The notes: generated by a model not told the origin, from the sequence alone. A DNA stretch of 64,000 bases from Gracilibacillus suaedae (GCF_017599345.1 NZ_JAGFVL010000006.1:62001-126000), one strand, 5' to 3'. Numbered from the stretch's first letter, positions 51,732 through 61,679 are shown. Made by a program: numbers and translations.

Positions 51732-53723
51732 ATGCGTTGGTTCTTCTTTGTTTTGCTTTCGCTACTATTTATGGTTGCTCCTTTACAACAGGGCTTGTAT
51801 TTTGATTCAGATTTTTATATGGTACATATTTTTATTTACTCGCTTACCTTTTTGTTGATGTTAAGAGTGTTGTATGATCGGGATTTCACTACTTGGAGTG
51901 ACCTTTTGTTTATCTTAATTATTCCAATATGCTATCTCATCTCATTAATTCAAGCTAAGCATCCCGAAGGTGCGTTTAATATGGTCTTTCGTTGGACTAC
52001 TTATATTAGTTTTTTCTATTTATTGTATTGGAGTATCAACAAACATCCTAAAATAAGACAGCTTGCTCCTTATATTTATTATGCTACTGGTGTCCTGATT
52101 ACTGTCCATATGTTACTTAATCAATTCGGATTGTTAAATGATCCAGGGGCATTTATCAAAGATCGATTTGCTGGTGTCTTTCAATATCCGAATACGTTTG
52201 GCATGGTTATGATTGCTTTCTATATGTTTGGGTTAGTTATGTTGCTTAATAAAAGGCAAAATTGGCGAGGGATATTCTTTTACTCTTTTCCGTTAACTGC
52301 TTTTATCGCAGCTTTTCTAGAATCCTATTCAAGAGGTATGTATCTTATTTTTCCGATTGTCTGGTTGATCGGAATTTGTTGTTTCTCGTTTCAACATCAA
52401 TTACGTTATACTCTATATACTATGATAACCATGTTGAGCGGAATGTTGGTATTTATCCTTTTACAAAAAGGAAATATGTTTCTGACGGGTATCAGCATCG
52501 TTGTACTGTCTTTACTATCCTTTTTGGTAATTTGGTGGATTTATCAGCTAGATTTAAACGTTAGACTGAAAAAGTTTCATCGAGGTATTTTACCTGTAAT
52601 CGTCATTGTTTTTGGTATTTTGTTTGGGTTCGATCTAGCTAATCAAGGATTGATATATAAGCAACTGCCTGCCAATCTGCAAGAAAGGATGGCAAGTATT
52701 ATTGATAGTTCGACGGCAAGAGAAAGAGTGCTTATTGTAGAAGATGCAATGGAAGCGAGTTTGGATGCCCCTTTGATAGGGCAAGGGGGAAAAGCCTGGG
52801 AATCTATCTATCGTAATTATCAGCAATTACCTTATCAATCTAAGAAAATACATAATGAATATATCGAAGTAATCCTAGATATAGGGTATCCCGGATTTTT
52901 AATCACGATTAGTATTCTAGCTTATCTCATCCTCCGCATATGGCAAACTATGCGTTGTGCAGATGATAGATCGATTTATCTTGCGATTTTATTAAGCTTA
53001 GCTACGATTTTGGCTCACAGCTTTATCGATTTTAACTTGGCTTTTGGATTTGTTGTCTTTATGATTTTCTGGTTAATTGCTATGGGTTTAAAAACAATTG
53101 CTGAACCAAAGCGACTGAAAAAATGGCCACTCTATTCATTAGGGATATATGCAGTCATTTTGTTATTTGCCTTAACCTTTGCTTATCGCTTTATGCAAGC
53201 AGATGTTTCATATCAAAAAGCTATGAATACCGATAATCTAAAAGAACGTGAACAGTATCTGAAGGAGGCAATAAGTTATAATCGATTTGATACAGAATAC
53301 TGGTATAAGCTAAGTGATACGTTAACCAATCAAAAGGATCAAAGGAAGACAAAAAATGCGATATATCAAATGGTAGCGTTGGAACCGATGAATTCGCAAG
53401 TGATCTATCAATCCGGCGTATTACTAGAAAAAATTAATGAAAAGAGGGACGCATTACATCAATATAGGAATGCATTAGAATTGGACCCGTTTGATTTGAG
53501 AATTTATCAAGGGATTATCCACCTTTCTGTTGACTTGGCTGGGGAACATAAAAGTAATAGGTATGCAAAGATTGCGATCGAAACCTATGAAAGTATGTTA
53601 AATGAATATGAACAATTTGAAAAGAACCCAATTGGACAAGATCACAATAGGCGCGGATTTGAAATGACGGATGCCATAGAGGAAGATATAGTGAAGGCGA
53701 AAACTTTACTTTCTCATGAATAG
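51732..53723 (+). CDS. O-antigen ligase/polymerase (Wzy) family membrane protein with C-terminal TPR
   Basis: A 663-residue protein. There are about 12 membrane segments (1-495), with the Wzy_C signature in the large outer loop RERVLIVEDAMEASLDAPLI and GQGGKAW, plus KKIHNEYIEVILDIGYPG. A C-terminal cytoplasmic region (~500-640) has tetratricopeptide-like repeats (YQSGVLLEKINEKRDALHQY, YRNALELDPFDLRIYQG). Such proteins ligate or polymerise surface glycans; Gram-positive members often act in teichoic or exopolysaccharide glycosylation. No glycan biosynthesis cluster surrounds it, so its substrate is unknown. A GGAGG ribosome site precedes the ATG. Confidence 0.88.
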   Translation: MRWFFFVLLSLLFMVAPLQQGLYFDSDFYMVHIFIYSLTFLLMLRVLYDRDFTTWSDLLFILIIPICYLISLIQAKHPEGAFNMVFRWTTYISFFYLLYWSINKHPKIRQLAPYIYYATGVLITVHMLLNQFGLLNDPGAFIKDRFAGVFQYPNTFGMVMIAFYMFGLVMLLNKRQNWRGIFFYSFPLTAFIAAFLESYSRGMYLIFPIVWLIGICCFSFQHQLRYTLYTMITMLSGMLVFILLQKGNMFLTGISIVVLSLLSFLVIWWIYQLDLNVRLKKFHRGILPVIVIVFGILFGFDLANQGLIYKQLPANLQERMASIIDSSTARERVLIVEDAMEASLDAPLIGQGGKAWESIYRNYQQLPYQSKKIHNEYIEVILDIGYPGFLITISILAYLILRIWQTMRCADDRSIYLAILLSLATILAHSFIDFNLAFGFVVFMIFWLIAMGLKTIAEPKRLKKWPLYSLGIYAVILLFALTFAYRFMQADVSYQKAMNTDNLKEREQYLKEAISYNRFDTEYWYKLSDTLTNQKDQRKTKNAIYQMVALEPMNSQVIYQSGVLLEKINEKRDALHQYRNALELDPFDLRIYQGIIHLSVDLAGEHKSNRYAKIAIETYESMLNEYEQFEKNPIGQDHNRRGFEMTDAIEEDIVKAKTLLSHE

Positions 53724-53838
53724 CAAGTTATCTGTTGTGGAAGCGCGAATTAGAATATTTCTACACGATAGTATCACTTAACTAAAAGCATCGAGTAGTT
53801 ATATCTAGTACATCCTTTTGTTATAGAGTTATTGTAGA

Positions 53839-53874
53839 AGCCTAATTCCCCCCTCTGGAAATTAGGCTCTTGTA
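53839..53874 (+). terminator. rho-independent terminator
   Basis: AGCCTAATT (53839-53847) and AATTAGGCT (53860-53868) followed by CTTGTATTTTT. It ends the preceding transcription unit. Confidence 0.75.
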
Positions 53875-53907
53875 TTTTTGTGATATTCTTTTCGAAACCA
53901 TACTACC

Positions 53908-53963
53908 TTGAATAAACATTTAAAAGATGCTATTGTAATGATACTTTTATGTAATCGCTATCA
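53908..53963 (+). promoter_or_regulatory. promoter with cre box before the sensor-regulator operon
   Basis: TTGAAT (53908-53913) - 17 bp - TATTGT (53931-53936) gives a sigma-A-type promoter. The cre box ATGTAATCGCTATCA (53949-53963) fits the CcpA consensus fully and lies just after the expected start point, a roadblock position. Confidence 0.6.
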
Positions 53964-53984
53964 TAAAAAGGAAGGTGGTATGAT

Positions 53985-55721
53985 TTGAAACGATGGTTTA
54001 GTAGAGTGATTTCTTTTTTTGAGAGGTTAAGTTTGAAAAGCAGAATTTCTTTAGTGTTTGCTTTAAGTACTTTTTTGCTGCTCATGTTTACGATCATGTT
54101 TTCCTATCAATCGATGTCGAATATTCTAACGAATAAATTACATGCTACCTTCAATAGTAATTTACAACAAATCCGCTTATCAATGGAAAATACAATAGAA
54201 GATTTAAACTATGTTGCACAACAAATTGCTTTCTCAGAAAACCTCACCTTTAAGTTGGATGATTATTTACACTCATCTCCGTCCTACGATAGAGTCAAAG
54301 TTTATGAGGATATTAAAAATGAGTTGAATGTAATTCAGTTTAGTAATCCCAGCATTGGCTTATCCTTACTTTATTTAAAAGAAAATGATCAGTATCTTTT
54401 TTATAACCATGGCGTAAAAGATGAATTCTCTTTAGACCACGAACCATTATTGAATGAAGGATACAATATGCATACATATGGTCCGCATATAAGCATGGAA
54501 CAGTATAAAGATATGTATGTCCTGTCTGTTTCAAGGAAATTGGATGTTAATTATGCTGATGACATTTATATTTATTTGGAATCAAACCTTGATTTAACGA
54601 ATGATCTTTTAGATGTAGATAATGTATTGAATCACGCTGATTACATAATTTTAGATGATACGAGGCATATCATATATAGTGAAAATGATACTTTTCCATT
54701 CAATAGCTCTTTTAATGGTAATGATAAGGGGTATGGCAAGAATAATGGATTCTACTGGTTTGAGGAGCCTACGGAAAAAGGATGGAGTATTATCGCGTTA
54801 ATACCTATTTCAGAGTATAACGAGGAAATGAATCAATGGGTCATTTTAATGATTTATATTGCGATTCTTTTTGTATTTATCAGTCTGGTAGTTTCACTGT
54901 TATTATGGAAAACACTTTACAAGCCTTTAAACGAATTCCGTCATGAAATAAAATTAATGGGCAACAACAATTTTCATTCGGAAATTGTTCATACCAAAAT
55001 ACCCGAGTTTGTTGATTTAATAAAGCGATTTCGTAATATGAGAGTACAAATTGTCAGTCTGATTCAGGAAATCGAACAAAAAGAAAGAAAACGTGCTGAC
55101 TTAGAAGTGGAGAAATTAAAGCATCAAATCAATCCTCATTTTTTAATGAATACGTTAGATACAGCTAAATGGCTAGCTATTTCTGGAGACAAGAAGGAGC
55201 TTACCGGTTTATTAACCTCACTGAATAAATTACTCTATTACAATATGGGAAAACTAGGGGTACTGTCGACACTGGAAGAAGAGTTAGATTCGATGAAGCA
55301 ATATTTAATGTTGCAGCAAATTCGGTATGATTTCGAATATGTAACACATATAAATGTCTCCGAAGAAGTCTTACAAGCTCCTGTTCCAAGGTTCATTCTT
55401 CAGCCACTAGTGGAGAATTCACTGTATCACGGACTTGTCGATGAAGGAATCATTGCAATTAGCATTCATCTTGAAGAGGAGATTATTGTTATCGAAGTCC
55501 GCGACGATGGCAGAGGAATGTCGAGAGAGAAAATGAATGAAATTTTACACAATCAATCATTTAAACAATCAAAGAATGGCATGGGGATTGGCTTGAACTA
55601 TGTGAAGAGAATGATGGAAAGAACATATGGAAACTATGCAGAGATTGAAATGGATAGCATCGTTGGGAAAGGAACGGTCGTCCGGTTACGAATACCATAT
55701 ATAAAGGGGGATATCAAATGA
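53985..55721 (+). CDS. two-component sensor histidine kinase, LytS/YesM family
   Basis: A 578-residue kinase. An N-terminal span (ISLVFALSTFLLLMFTIMF) is followed by an extracellular sensing domain (~45-285), a second span (WVILMIYIAILFVFISLVV), HAMP, the His_kinase box LKHQINPHFLMNTLDTAKW (phospho-His ~390), and a HATPase with PLVENSLYHGL, DDGRGM and GMGIGLNYV. It starts at TTG behind GGAAGGTGG. It overlaps its regulator by four bases. By context it senses an extracellular sugar or oligosaccharide handled by the downstream importer. Confidence 0.92.
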   Translation: MKRWFSRVISFFERLSLKSRISLVFALSTFLLLMFTIMFSYQSMSNILTNKLHATFNSNLQQIRLSMENTIEDLNYVAQQIAFSENLTFKLDDYLHSSPSYDRVKVYEDIKNELNVIQFSNPSIGLSLLYLKENDQYLFYNHGVKDEFSLDHEPLLNEGYNMHTYGPHISMEQYKDMYVLSVSRKLDVNYADDIYIYLESNLDLTNDLLDVDNVLNHADYIILDDTRHIIYSENDTFPFNSSFNGNDKGYGKNNGFYWFEEPTEKGWSIIALIPISEYNEEMNQWVILMIYIAILFVFISLVVSLLLWKTLYKPLNEFRHEIKLMGNNNFHSEIVHTKIPEFVDLIKRFRNMRVQIVSLIQEIEQKERKRADLEVEKLKHQINPHFLMNTLDTAKWLAISGDKKELTGLLTSLNKLLYYNMGKLGVLSTLEEELDSMKQYLMLQQIRYDFEYVTHINVSEEVLQAPVPRFILQPLVENSLYHGLVDEGIIAISIHLEEEIIVIEVRDDGRGMSREKMNEILHNQSFKQSKNGMGIGLNYVKRMMERTYGNYAEIEMDSIVGKGTVVRLRIPYIKGDIK

Positions 55722-57118
55722 TTAAAGTGTTAATAGTGGAAGATGACAAGTTAGTTAGAAAGAGTCTCATCACTTCCTTTCAATGGGAACAATTTGACAT
55801 GGAGATAGTTGGAGATGCGAAAAATGGGGAAAAAGCTTTGACGTTTATAGAAGAACACGCTGTCGATTTAATGATTACCGATTTAGCAATGCCCATTATG
55901 TCTGGAATCGAACTGATCAGGATTGTTAAAGAAAGATATCCAGAAATCTTTATTGTCGTACTTTCTTTACATCAGGATTTTGAGTATATACAAGAAGCTA
56001 TGCGATTAGGAGCCATTGATTATATAGCTAAAATTGAATTAGACGGGAATGACATGGATGATATTCTCGTGCGTATTCAGCACAGGATCGAACAAGAGAT
56101 GGTAAAGCAATCATCTATGTCAAATGCTGAGGAAGCAACAATCACTAGTGGATATGCTATGATTTCCACAAAAATATTTGCTGTAGAACAAGCATTAAAT
56201 GAGTTTCTTAATAGCGAAGATATATGTAAATGGAATGATTATTGTCTACTGGTAAAGAGCGATACACTAACCCCAGAGAATATTATACAGCAAACACTGG
56301 ATACGGAGTACGATATCCGCCCATTACTTCTTGTTTATCCAGAAACAGAAGCGGATTTCAACGACATGAAGGAATGGACAGTTCTTGATCACCAACAGTT
56401 ATTATTTTATGAAGTGAGCCAGGATCAACCAATAGCAGTAAAGCCATTTCGCAATTTGTACAAACCATTAGAAGTAAGCAAGCAACAACTGGAGAGTTGG
56501 AAGGAAAGGATCATTTCATCAGATTGGATAGCAAGTAAACAGAATGTCACTGATTTATTAAGTGATTTATATACAACTGGCTTTTCGATCAATCAAATAG
56601 AAGAATTATTATCGTCGCTCGTTAACGAATATAAGCAGATTTATCGAGATGTTCTCCCTAAAAAGATCCATGCCCCTATTAAAGTAAAGTATTGGTCTGA
56701 TGTGGAACAGTGGTTTAAACAATCTCAACGTGTTATGTATATAACTTTATTTAGCCCGGCGTATTCTCCTGAGACCAATCAATGTATTTTAAATGCGATA
56801 GCTATTATAGAACGTGAGCTTTCTTCACCTTTGACAGCCCAATATGTTTCGGAACAAGTAAATATGAGTAGGAGTTATTTTTCAACCTGTTTTAAAGAAA
56901 TAATCGGTGAAACCTTTAACGAATATGTTCGGATGGCCAGAATTAGTAAAGCAAAAGATTACTTACTGTATACAAGAGAAAAGATAGCAGTTATTTCAGA
57001 AAAGGTTGGCTATACGGATATGAAATATTTCAGTAAAATATTTCGTCAGGAGACGGGACTCTTACCAAGTGAATATCGAAAATTAAACAAAAAGGGGTCA
57101 AATGTTTCTATGTTGTAA
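55718..57118 (+). CDS. response regulator, AraC family (YesN-like)
   Basis: A 466-residue regulator. The receiver domain has LIVEDDKLVRKSL and phospho-Asp in DLMITDLAMPIMSG (~55). A long middle region (~130-360) is of unknown fold. The C-terminal AraC-type double HTH is LTAQYVSEQVNMSRSYFSTC and ISEKVGYTDMKYFSKIFRQE. It presumably activates the importer promoter at 57204 in response to the sensor kinase. The ATG overlaps the kinase stop. Confidence 0.92.
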   Translation: MIKVLIVEDDKLVRKSLITSFQWEQFDMEIVGDAKNGEKALTFIEEHAVDLMITDLAMPIMSGIELIRIVKERYPEIFIVVLSLHQDFEYIQEAMRLGAIDYIAKIELDGNDMDDILVRIQHRIEQEMVKQSSMSNAEEATITSGYAMISTKIFAVEQALNEFLNSEDICKWNDYCLLVKSDTLTPENIIQQTLDTEYDIRPLLLVYPETEADFNDMKEWTVLDHQQLLFYEVSQDQPIAVKPFRNLYKPLEVSKQQLESWKERIISSDWIASKQNVTDLLSDLYTTGFSINQIEELLSSLVNEYKQIYRDVLPKKIHAPIKVKYWSDVEQWFKQSQRVMYITLFSPAYSPETNQCILNAIAIIERELSSPLTAQYVSEQVNMSRSYFSTCFKEIIGETFNEYVRMARISKAKDYLLYTREKIAVISEKVGYTDMKYFSKIFRQETGLLPSEYRKLNKKGSNVSML

Positions 57119-57203
57119 GGGAAATGTTGTTTCCCGTTATAAAGGAAAATAGAGAAGGTTTGGATAGTACAAATACCACCTTTTTTTCGAAACAACCCTC
57201 TTA

Positions 57204-57231
57204 TTGAATACGCTTACATTATTGATATGAT
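57204..57231 (+). promoter_or_regulatory. promoter with overlapping cre box before the binding-protein gene
   Basis: TTGAAT (57204-57209) - 16 bp - TATGAT (57226-57231). The cre box (57205-57219, minus strand ATGTAAGCGTATTCA) fits the consensus fully and overlaps the -35 and spacer. Just upstream a GG/CC-rich hairpin with seven T (57154-57186) may terminate the regulator transcript. Confidence 0.6.
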
Positions 57232-57270
57232 TATATTGAAAACTAAAATTCAAGGAAAGAGGGGAAAAGG

Positions 57271-58965
57271 ATGCTAAGAAAGTACTTATTTTTATTATTA
57301 TTTGTGTTAGTGTTAGTCGCTTGTTCTGATGATGATGCAAGCTCCAAACCTAGTGATGGCGAAGAAACAGAGACGGAAACTTCTTCAGAACCAGCTGATC
57401 CGTTTGGTGCTTACGAAGAAACGCTTACAATTGCCATCGGTCAAGAAGTGGATCCTAGTGATACTAGTTTACAAGATGGTGATACCCCACTCGATAATCA
57501 GTACACGAGGCATGTTAAAGAAAATTTAAACATTGAAGTGGAGCATGCATTTACTGCTTCTCCTTCTAACTACGATCAAAAAGTAAGTCTTGCAATCGCT
57601 AGTAATGATTTGCCAGATGCGATGGTGGTAGGTCCAGTTGAACTTAGACAGTTAGTAGAAGCTGATCAAATTGCAGACCTGACAGAAATATATGAGAATT
57701 ATGCATCTCCGGCCATAAAGGAAATTATTGATAGTTCAGATGGAGTTGCACTTGAGAATGTTACATTTGATGGAAAAATGATGGCAATTCCTAATTCACA
57801 AGCAAGTGCTGATGGTGTCCATAATTTATGGATCAGAAAAGACTGGCTTGATAATCTTGGTTTAGAGCCACCTAAAACAATCGAAGAATTTAAAGAGGTA
57901 GCAAGAGCTTTCGTAGAACAAGATCCTGATGGCAACGGTCAGGATGATACGATTGGTTTGGCTGGGCCAGACACCAGTAATAAACTTTATGCTAACTTTT
58001 TAGAATCAACCAACAATTTATATGGTTTTGATGGAATATTTTCAGCGCTCCACGCTTATCCAGGTTATTGGTTGGAAGGAGATGACGGGCAGCCAGTCTA
58101 CGGTTCCATCTTACCTGAAACGAAAGAGGCTTTATCAGTATTACGGGATATGTACAGCGAAGGGCTAATTGATCCAGAAATGGGTGTTCGAGAGGACTCT
58201 GGCGAATCTGTGATAAGTGGAAATACTGGCATGTTCTTTGGACCGTTTTGGATGCCATATGGACCAATTACAGATGCTGTAACGAATAACCCAGAAGCAA
58301 ATTGGCAATCATATGCACTCCCGCTTGATGCTAATGGAGAATATACACCACATTTAAGTACGACAACCACTCAATTTGTAGTTGTCCGAAAAGACTATGA
58401 ACACCCGGAAGCTGCGATGAAGATTTTAAATAATTTATTAGCAAATGAATCAGAATTCGATCCTAGTATTGGTGGACCTGGTTACTATCCATTACGTCTT
58501 GTGTATGCGCCCGCAGATGAAATGGAAGTAACAACAGTAGCACTAAGAGAAGTGCTTGCAGGAACGAAAGAACCGGAAGATTTCTATGATATGCCCGCCT
58601 ATAAATTGTTGAAATCTGATGTGGACACGATTCATGAAGTGAAGCTAGAACCATATGACAATATGGATATTGAATATTGGGATCCTGAAGCAAATCTAGG
58701 CCAATGGACGAGAGCTTACTCAGCGTTAGTTGGAACCGCTCCATTAGTTGATAATGAAATCAATGGTGTCATGAGCTTAATATATTCTCAGACAGAAACG
58801 ATGGAGGACAGATGGGTGAACCTGAAAAAATTAGAAGATGAAACATTTCTAAAAATCATTATGGGGACAGAACCACTCGATTCCTTTGATCAATTTGTGG
58901 AAAATTGGAAAAGTCAAGGAGGAGAGCAGATTACAGAAGAGGTCGCAGAAGTTGTAAACCAATAA
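57271..58965 (+). CDS. extracellular solute-binding lipoprotein, LplA type
   Basis: A 564-residue family-1 binding lipoprotein of the large LplA/YtcQ class. A signal peptide ends at lipobox LVLVAC (Cys ~19), followed by an acidic Ser/Thr linker. The binding domain has SLAIASNDLPDAMVV, NLWIRKDWLDNLGLEPPKT and DPDGNGQDDTIGLAG, a calcium-like acidic loop common in this class. It captures an oligosaccharide, probably uronate-containing given the neighbours. AAGAGGGGAAAAGG precedes the ATG. A terminator-like hairpin and a repeat separate it from the permease genes. Confidence 0.92.
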   Translation: MLRKYLFLLLFVLVLVACSDDDASSKPSDGEETETETSSEPADPFGAYEETLTIAIGQEVDPSDTSLQDGDTPLDNQYTRHVKENLNIEVEHAFTASPSNYDQKVSLAIASNDLPDAMVVGPVELRQLVEADQIADLTEIYENYASPAIKEIIDSSDGVALENVTFDGKMMAIPNSQASADGVHNLWIRKDWLDNLGLEPPKTIEEFKEVARAFVEQDPDGNGQDDTIGLAGPDTSNKLYANFLESTNNLYGFDGIFSALHAYPGYWLEGDDGQPVYGSILPETKEALSVLRDMYSEGLIDPEMGVREDSGESVISGNTGMFFGPFWMPYGPITDAVTNNPEANWQSYALPLDANGEYTPHLSTTTTQFVVVRKDYEHPEAAMKILNNLLANESEFDPSIGGPGYYPLRLVYAPADEMEVTTVALREVLAGTKEPEDFYDMPAYKLLKSDVDTIHEVKLEPYDNMDIEYWDPEANLGQWTRAYSALVGTAPLVDNEINGVMSLIYSQTETMEDRWVNLKKLEDETFLKIIMGTEPLDSFDQFVENWKSQGGEQITEEVAEVVNQ

Positions 58966-58974
58966 TGAAACAGA

Positions 58975-59007
58975 AAAGGCGGCGAAGTGATTTCGGCGCC
59001 TTTCTTA
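58975..59007 (+). terminator. hairpin after the binding-protein gene (intra-operon)
   Basis: AAAGGCG-CGAA...TTTCG-CGCCTTT with the short tail CTT. It lies between the binding-protein and permease genes of one operon and probably lets the first gene be expressed in excess. Confidence 0.65.
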
Positions 59008-59019
59008 AAAAGGAAGAGT

Positions 59020-59196
59020 GGACATTTGTTCCGCTATTTGTGACAAAAGTGCTGTTTTAAACCTTTTTGAGGACATCTATTCCGTTATTCACCCAAAATA
59101 AAGCAAACTTGTACCTAAAGTAGCTAACTAAGGGATTAGATGTCCGTCAACATCAATAAAAGGGTGTTATCTAAGCAAATAACGCACTAAATGTCC
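59020..59196. repeat. GGACAT-motif repeat cluster, two direct and two inverted copies
   Basis: GGACATTTGTTCCGCTATTTG (first 20 bases from 59020) and GGACATCTATTCCGTTATT (59071) run forward. GATGTCC (ends 59145) and GCAAATAACGCACTAAATG (59175 on, followed by TCC) run in reverse. The block is therefore a large imperfect palindrome. It lies between binding-protein and permease genes. No protein is supported. Confidence 0.6.
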
Positions 59197-59238
59197 GCCA
59201 ATACACGGTCTGCTTTTTAAAGAAGGGAGAGATTGTTC

Positions 59239-60129
59239 ATGAAGTCAAAGGGTTTTGCTAAACATTATTATTTCATGCTGATACCTGGCTTCATCTGGTT
59301 AACCTTATTCAGTATTGTACCGATGTTCGGTATTATGATTGCTTTTCAAAGCTACAATCCCGGAGCAGGTGTTTTCGGTTCAGAGTTTGTGGGATTAGAA
59401 ACATTCCGGTATATGTTTGAATTGAGCGATACCGTAAACGTATTTTTTAATACAATCTTTATTGCAATCATGAAAATTATTGGAAATCTTATTGTTCCTT
59501 TAGTATTTGCCTTAATGCTTAATGAAGTGAGATATCTGAGGTTAAAAAGGTCGATCCAAACGATTGTTTATTTACCCCATTTTTTATCATGGGTTATTTT
59601 GGGTGGAGTATTACTCGATATTTTTGCTTATGGTGGTCCGATCAATCAAATGTTAGGTGCATTTGGAATAGATCCGATTTTATTTTTTGGTAGGGAAGAC
59701 CTTTTTCCTTTTCTAGTAGTAGGTAGTGATGTTTGGAAGGAATTCGGCTTTAACACAATTATTTATTTAGCAGCATTAACCGGTATCAATCCAGCACTAT
59801 ATGAAGCAGCGGGTATTGATGGTGCATCAAGACTGCGTATGCTTTGGCATGTTACATTACCGGGGATTCGCACTACGGCGGTATTGTTAGCCGTATTAAG
59901 TTTAGGAAATGTACTAAATGCAGGGTTTGATCAAATATTTAACTTATATAATCCTCTCGTTTATTCAACGGGGGATATTATCGATACATGGGTTTACCGG
60001 GCAGGTTTATTAAATTTGCAGTATGAATTGGCAACGGCTGTCGGCTTATTAAAATCAGTAGCAGGGTTTATTTTAATCAGTTTGTCATACTATCTTGCTT
60101 ATCGATTTACAAATTATCGGATTTTCTAA
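59239..60129 (+). CDS. oligosaccharide ABC transporter permease, LplB type
   Basis: A 296-residue permease with six membrane segments; the EAA loop is YEAAGIDGASRLRMLWHVTL (~190-210). The N-terminus KHYYFMLIPGFIWLTLF is typical of LplB/UgpA. ATG 59239 follows AAGGGAG at 9 nt; an upstream in-frame TTG is less likely. It pairs with the next permease to import the ligand of the LplA-type lipoprotein. Confidence 0.92.
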   Translation: MKSKGFAKHYYFMLIPGFIWLTLFSIVPMFGIMIAFQSYNPGAGVFGSEFVGLETFRYMFELSDTVNVFFNTIFIAIMKIIGNLIVPLVFALMLNEVRYLRLKRSIQTIVYLPHFLSWVILGGVLLDIFAYGGPINQMLGAFGIDPILFFGREDLFPFLVVGSDVWKEFGFNTIIYLAALTGINPALYEAAGIDGASRLRMLWHVTLPGIRTTAVLLAVLSLGNVLNAGFDQIFNLYNPLVYSTGDIIDTWVYRAGLLNLQYELATAVGLLKSVAGFILISLSYYLAYRFTNYRIF

Positions 60130-60147
60130 TGGAAGGGGGAAAAGCAT

Positions 60148-61038
60148 ATGTTAAGAAGTAAGTCATTATCTTCCAAAATAGCGGATGTTGTTCTAATTAT
60201 CATCTTAGTAGCGATTGCGATTACTTGTATTTTACCTTTATGGTATACGTTATCTTTATCTTTAAGCTCCAAGACAGCTGCGGCGGCTGGTGCTGTTGCT
60301 TTATGGCCAATTGAATTTAATTTTAATTCTTATCAACAATTATTGCAGGATAGTCAATTTTTTAAATCCTTCTGGATATCAATTCAGCGCGTCGTTTTAG
60401 GGGCAGGACTAAACTTTATTATTGTACCACTGATGGCTTATCCTTTATCGAAGACTGTGAAAGATTTTAAAGGACGTAATGTATTAATGTGGACGTTAAT
60501 TTTTACGATGTTATTTAATGGTGGTTTAATTCCTCTTTATCTTACAGTTAAAGCCTATGGTTTAATGAACAGTATTTGGGCACTAGTGTTAGTTGGCGGT
60601 GCACAAACGATTGTGTTTAATATTATTCTTACTATTAACTTCTTTCGAAATCTTCCTTCTTCCCTGGAGGAGGCAGCATTAGTAGATGGTGCCGGACCTT
60701 GGTATATTTTAACGAAGGTATTTATTCCACTATCTATTCCGGTTCTTGCTACCGTATCACTCTTTAGTATTGTTTATCACTGGAATGAGTTTTTGTATGG
60801 TTTGATTTTTATGACGAGAGAGGAATTCTATCCATTACAGACGTATATTCAACAGCTAGTCGTATCGGTGGATCCATCAACGATGACAGAGGATCAGTAC
60901 AAACGATTGAGTGAGTTATCCAACCGTACGTTAGATGCTGCCAAAATCTTTATTGCGATGATTCCTGTATTAGTGGTGTATCCATTTTTACAAAGATACT
61001 TTATTCACGGTATCACGTTAGGTTCTGTTAAAGAATAA
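60148..61038 (+). CDS. oligosaccharide ABC transporter permease, LplC type
   Basis: A 296-residue permease with six membrane segments. The EAA loop is LEEAALVDGAGPWYILTKVF, and the C-terminus (FLQRYFIHGITLGSVKE) is canonical for this family. A GGAAGGGGG ribosome site precedes the ATG. No ATPase gene follows; an MsmX-type shared ATPase is inferred. Confidence 0.93.
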   Translation: MLRSKSLSSKIADVVLIIILVAIAITCILPLWYTLSLSLSSKTAAAAGAVALWPIEFNFNSYQQLLQDSQFFKSFWISIQRVVLGAGLNFIIVPLMAYPLSKTVKDFKGRNVLMWTLIFTMLFNGGLIPLYLTVKAYGLMNSIWALVLVGGAQTIVFNIILTINFFRNLPSSLEEAALVDGAGPWYILTKVFIPLSIPVLATVSLFSIVYHWNEFLYGLIFMTREEFYPLQTYIQQLVVSVDPSTMTEDQYKRLSELSNRTLDAAKIFIAMIPVLVVYPFLQRYFIHGITLGSVKE

Positions 61039-61055
61039 CAAAGGAGAGTGACGGA

Positions 61056-61679
61056 ATGGAGCGCGTGTACTATCTTGCAGATTTTGTATTAAAAGTTGTT
61101 TATTTAAATATACTTGCTTTTTTCTTTAGTTTGCTAGGCTTAATTGTTTTTGGATTGTTCCCTGCCGTGACTGCTAGTTTTTATATTGTTCGGAAATGGT
61201 TAACAGGTGATAGTGATATAAGGATAACAAGCAACTTCTATCGCATTTTTAAAAAGGAATTGCTCAAAAGTAATGGGATAGGGTGGTTGTTAACAATGAT
61301 AGGTTTATTGTTGTATATTAATTTAACGATTGCTGAAGTGATCAATCATTCTTTTATACAAATAAGCTATTATCCAATTTTAACGGTTTTTATCTTGTTC
61401 CTTTGTCTATGTTTATTTGTCATTCCTGTCTATATCCATTTTCGAACTTCTTTTCTCTCTGTTTTAAAACATACTTTCTTGTTGATATTTGTTCATCCGT
61501 TGAATACATTGTTATTGTTGATAACGATTTCAATCTTTTGTATGATGATGAAGACGATGCCGGGATTTATTCCTTTATGTGGTCTCAGTGGTCTTGTGTT
61601 GATTGTTATGTATTTTAGTTTAAAAACGTTTGAAAGAGTTACATCTATACAAGGGGAGCGAAAGGAAGTCGCACTATGA
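61056..61679 (+). CDS. YesL family (DUF624) membrane protein
   Basis: A 207-residue membrane protein with five to six hydrophobic segments. The DUF624 start is visible as LADFVLKVVYLNILAFFFSL, then FPAVTASFYIVRKWLTG. YesL-type genes accompany YesM/YesN sensors and LplABC-type importers of plant cell wall sugars; their role is unknown, perhaps in transport assembly. AAAGGAGAG precedes the ATG, and the stop overlaps the GH2 gene. Confidence 0.88.
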   Translation: MERVYYLADFVLKVVYLNILAFFFSLLGLIVFGLFPAVTASFYIVRKWLTGDSDIRITSNFYRIFKKELLKSNGIGWLLTMIGLLLYINLTIAEVINHSFIQISYYPILTVFILFLCLCLFVIPVYIHFRTSFLSVLKHTFLLIFVHPLNTLLLLITISIFCMMMKTMPGFIPLCGLSGLVLIVMYFSLKTFERVTSIQGERKEVAL

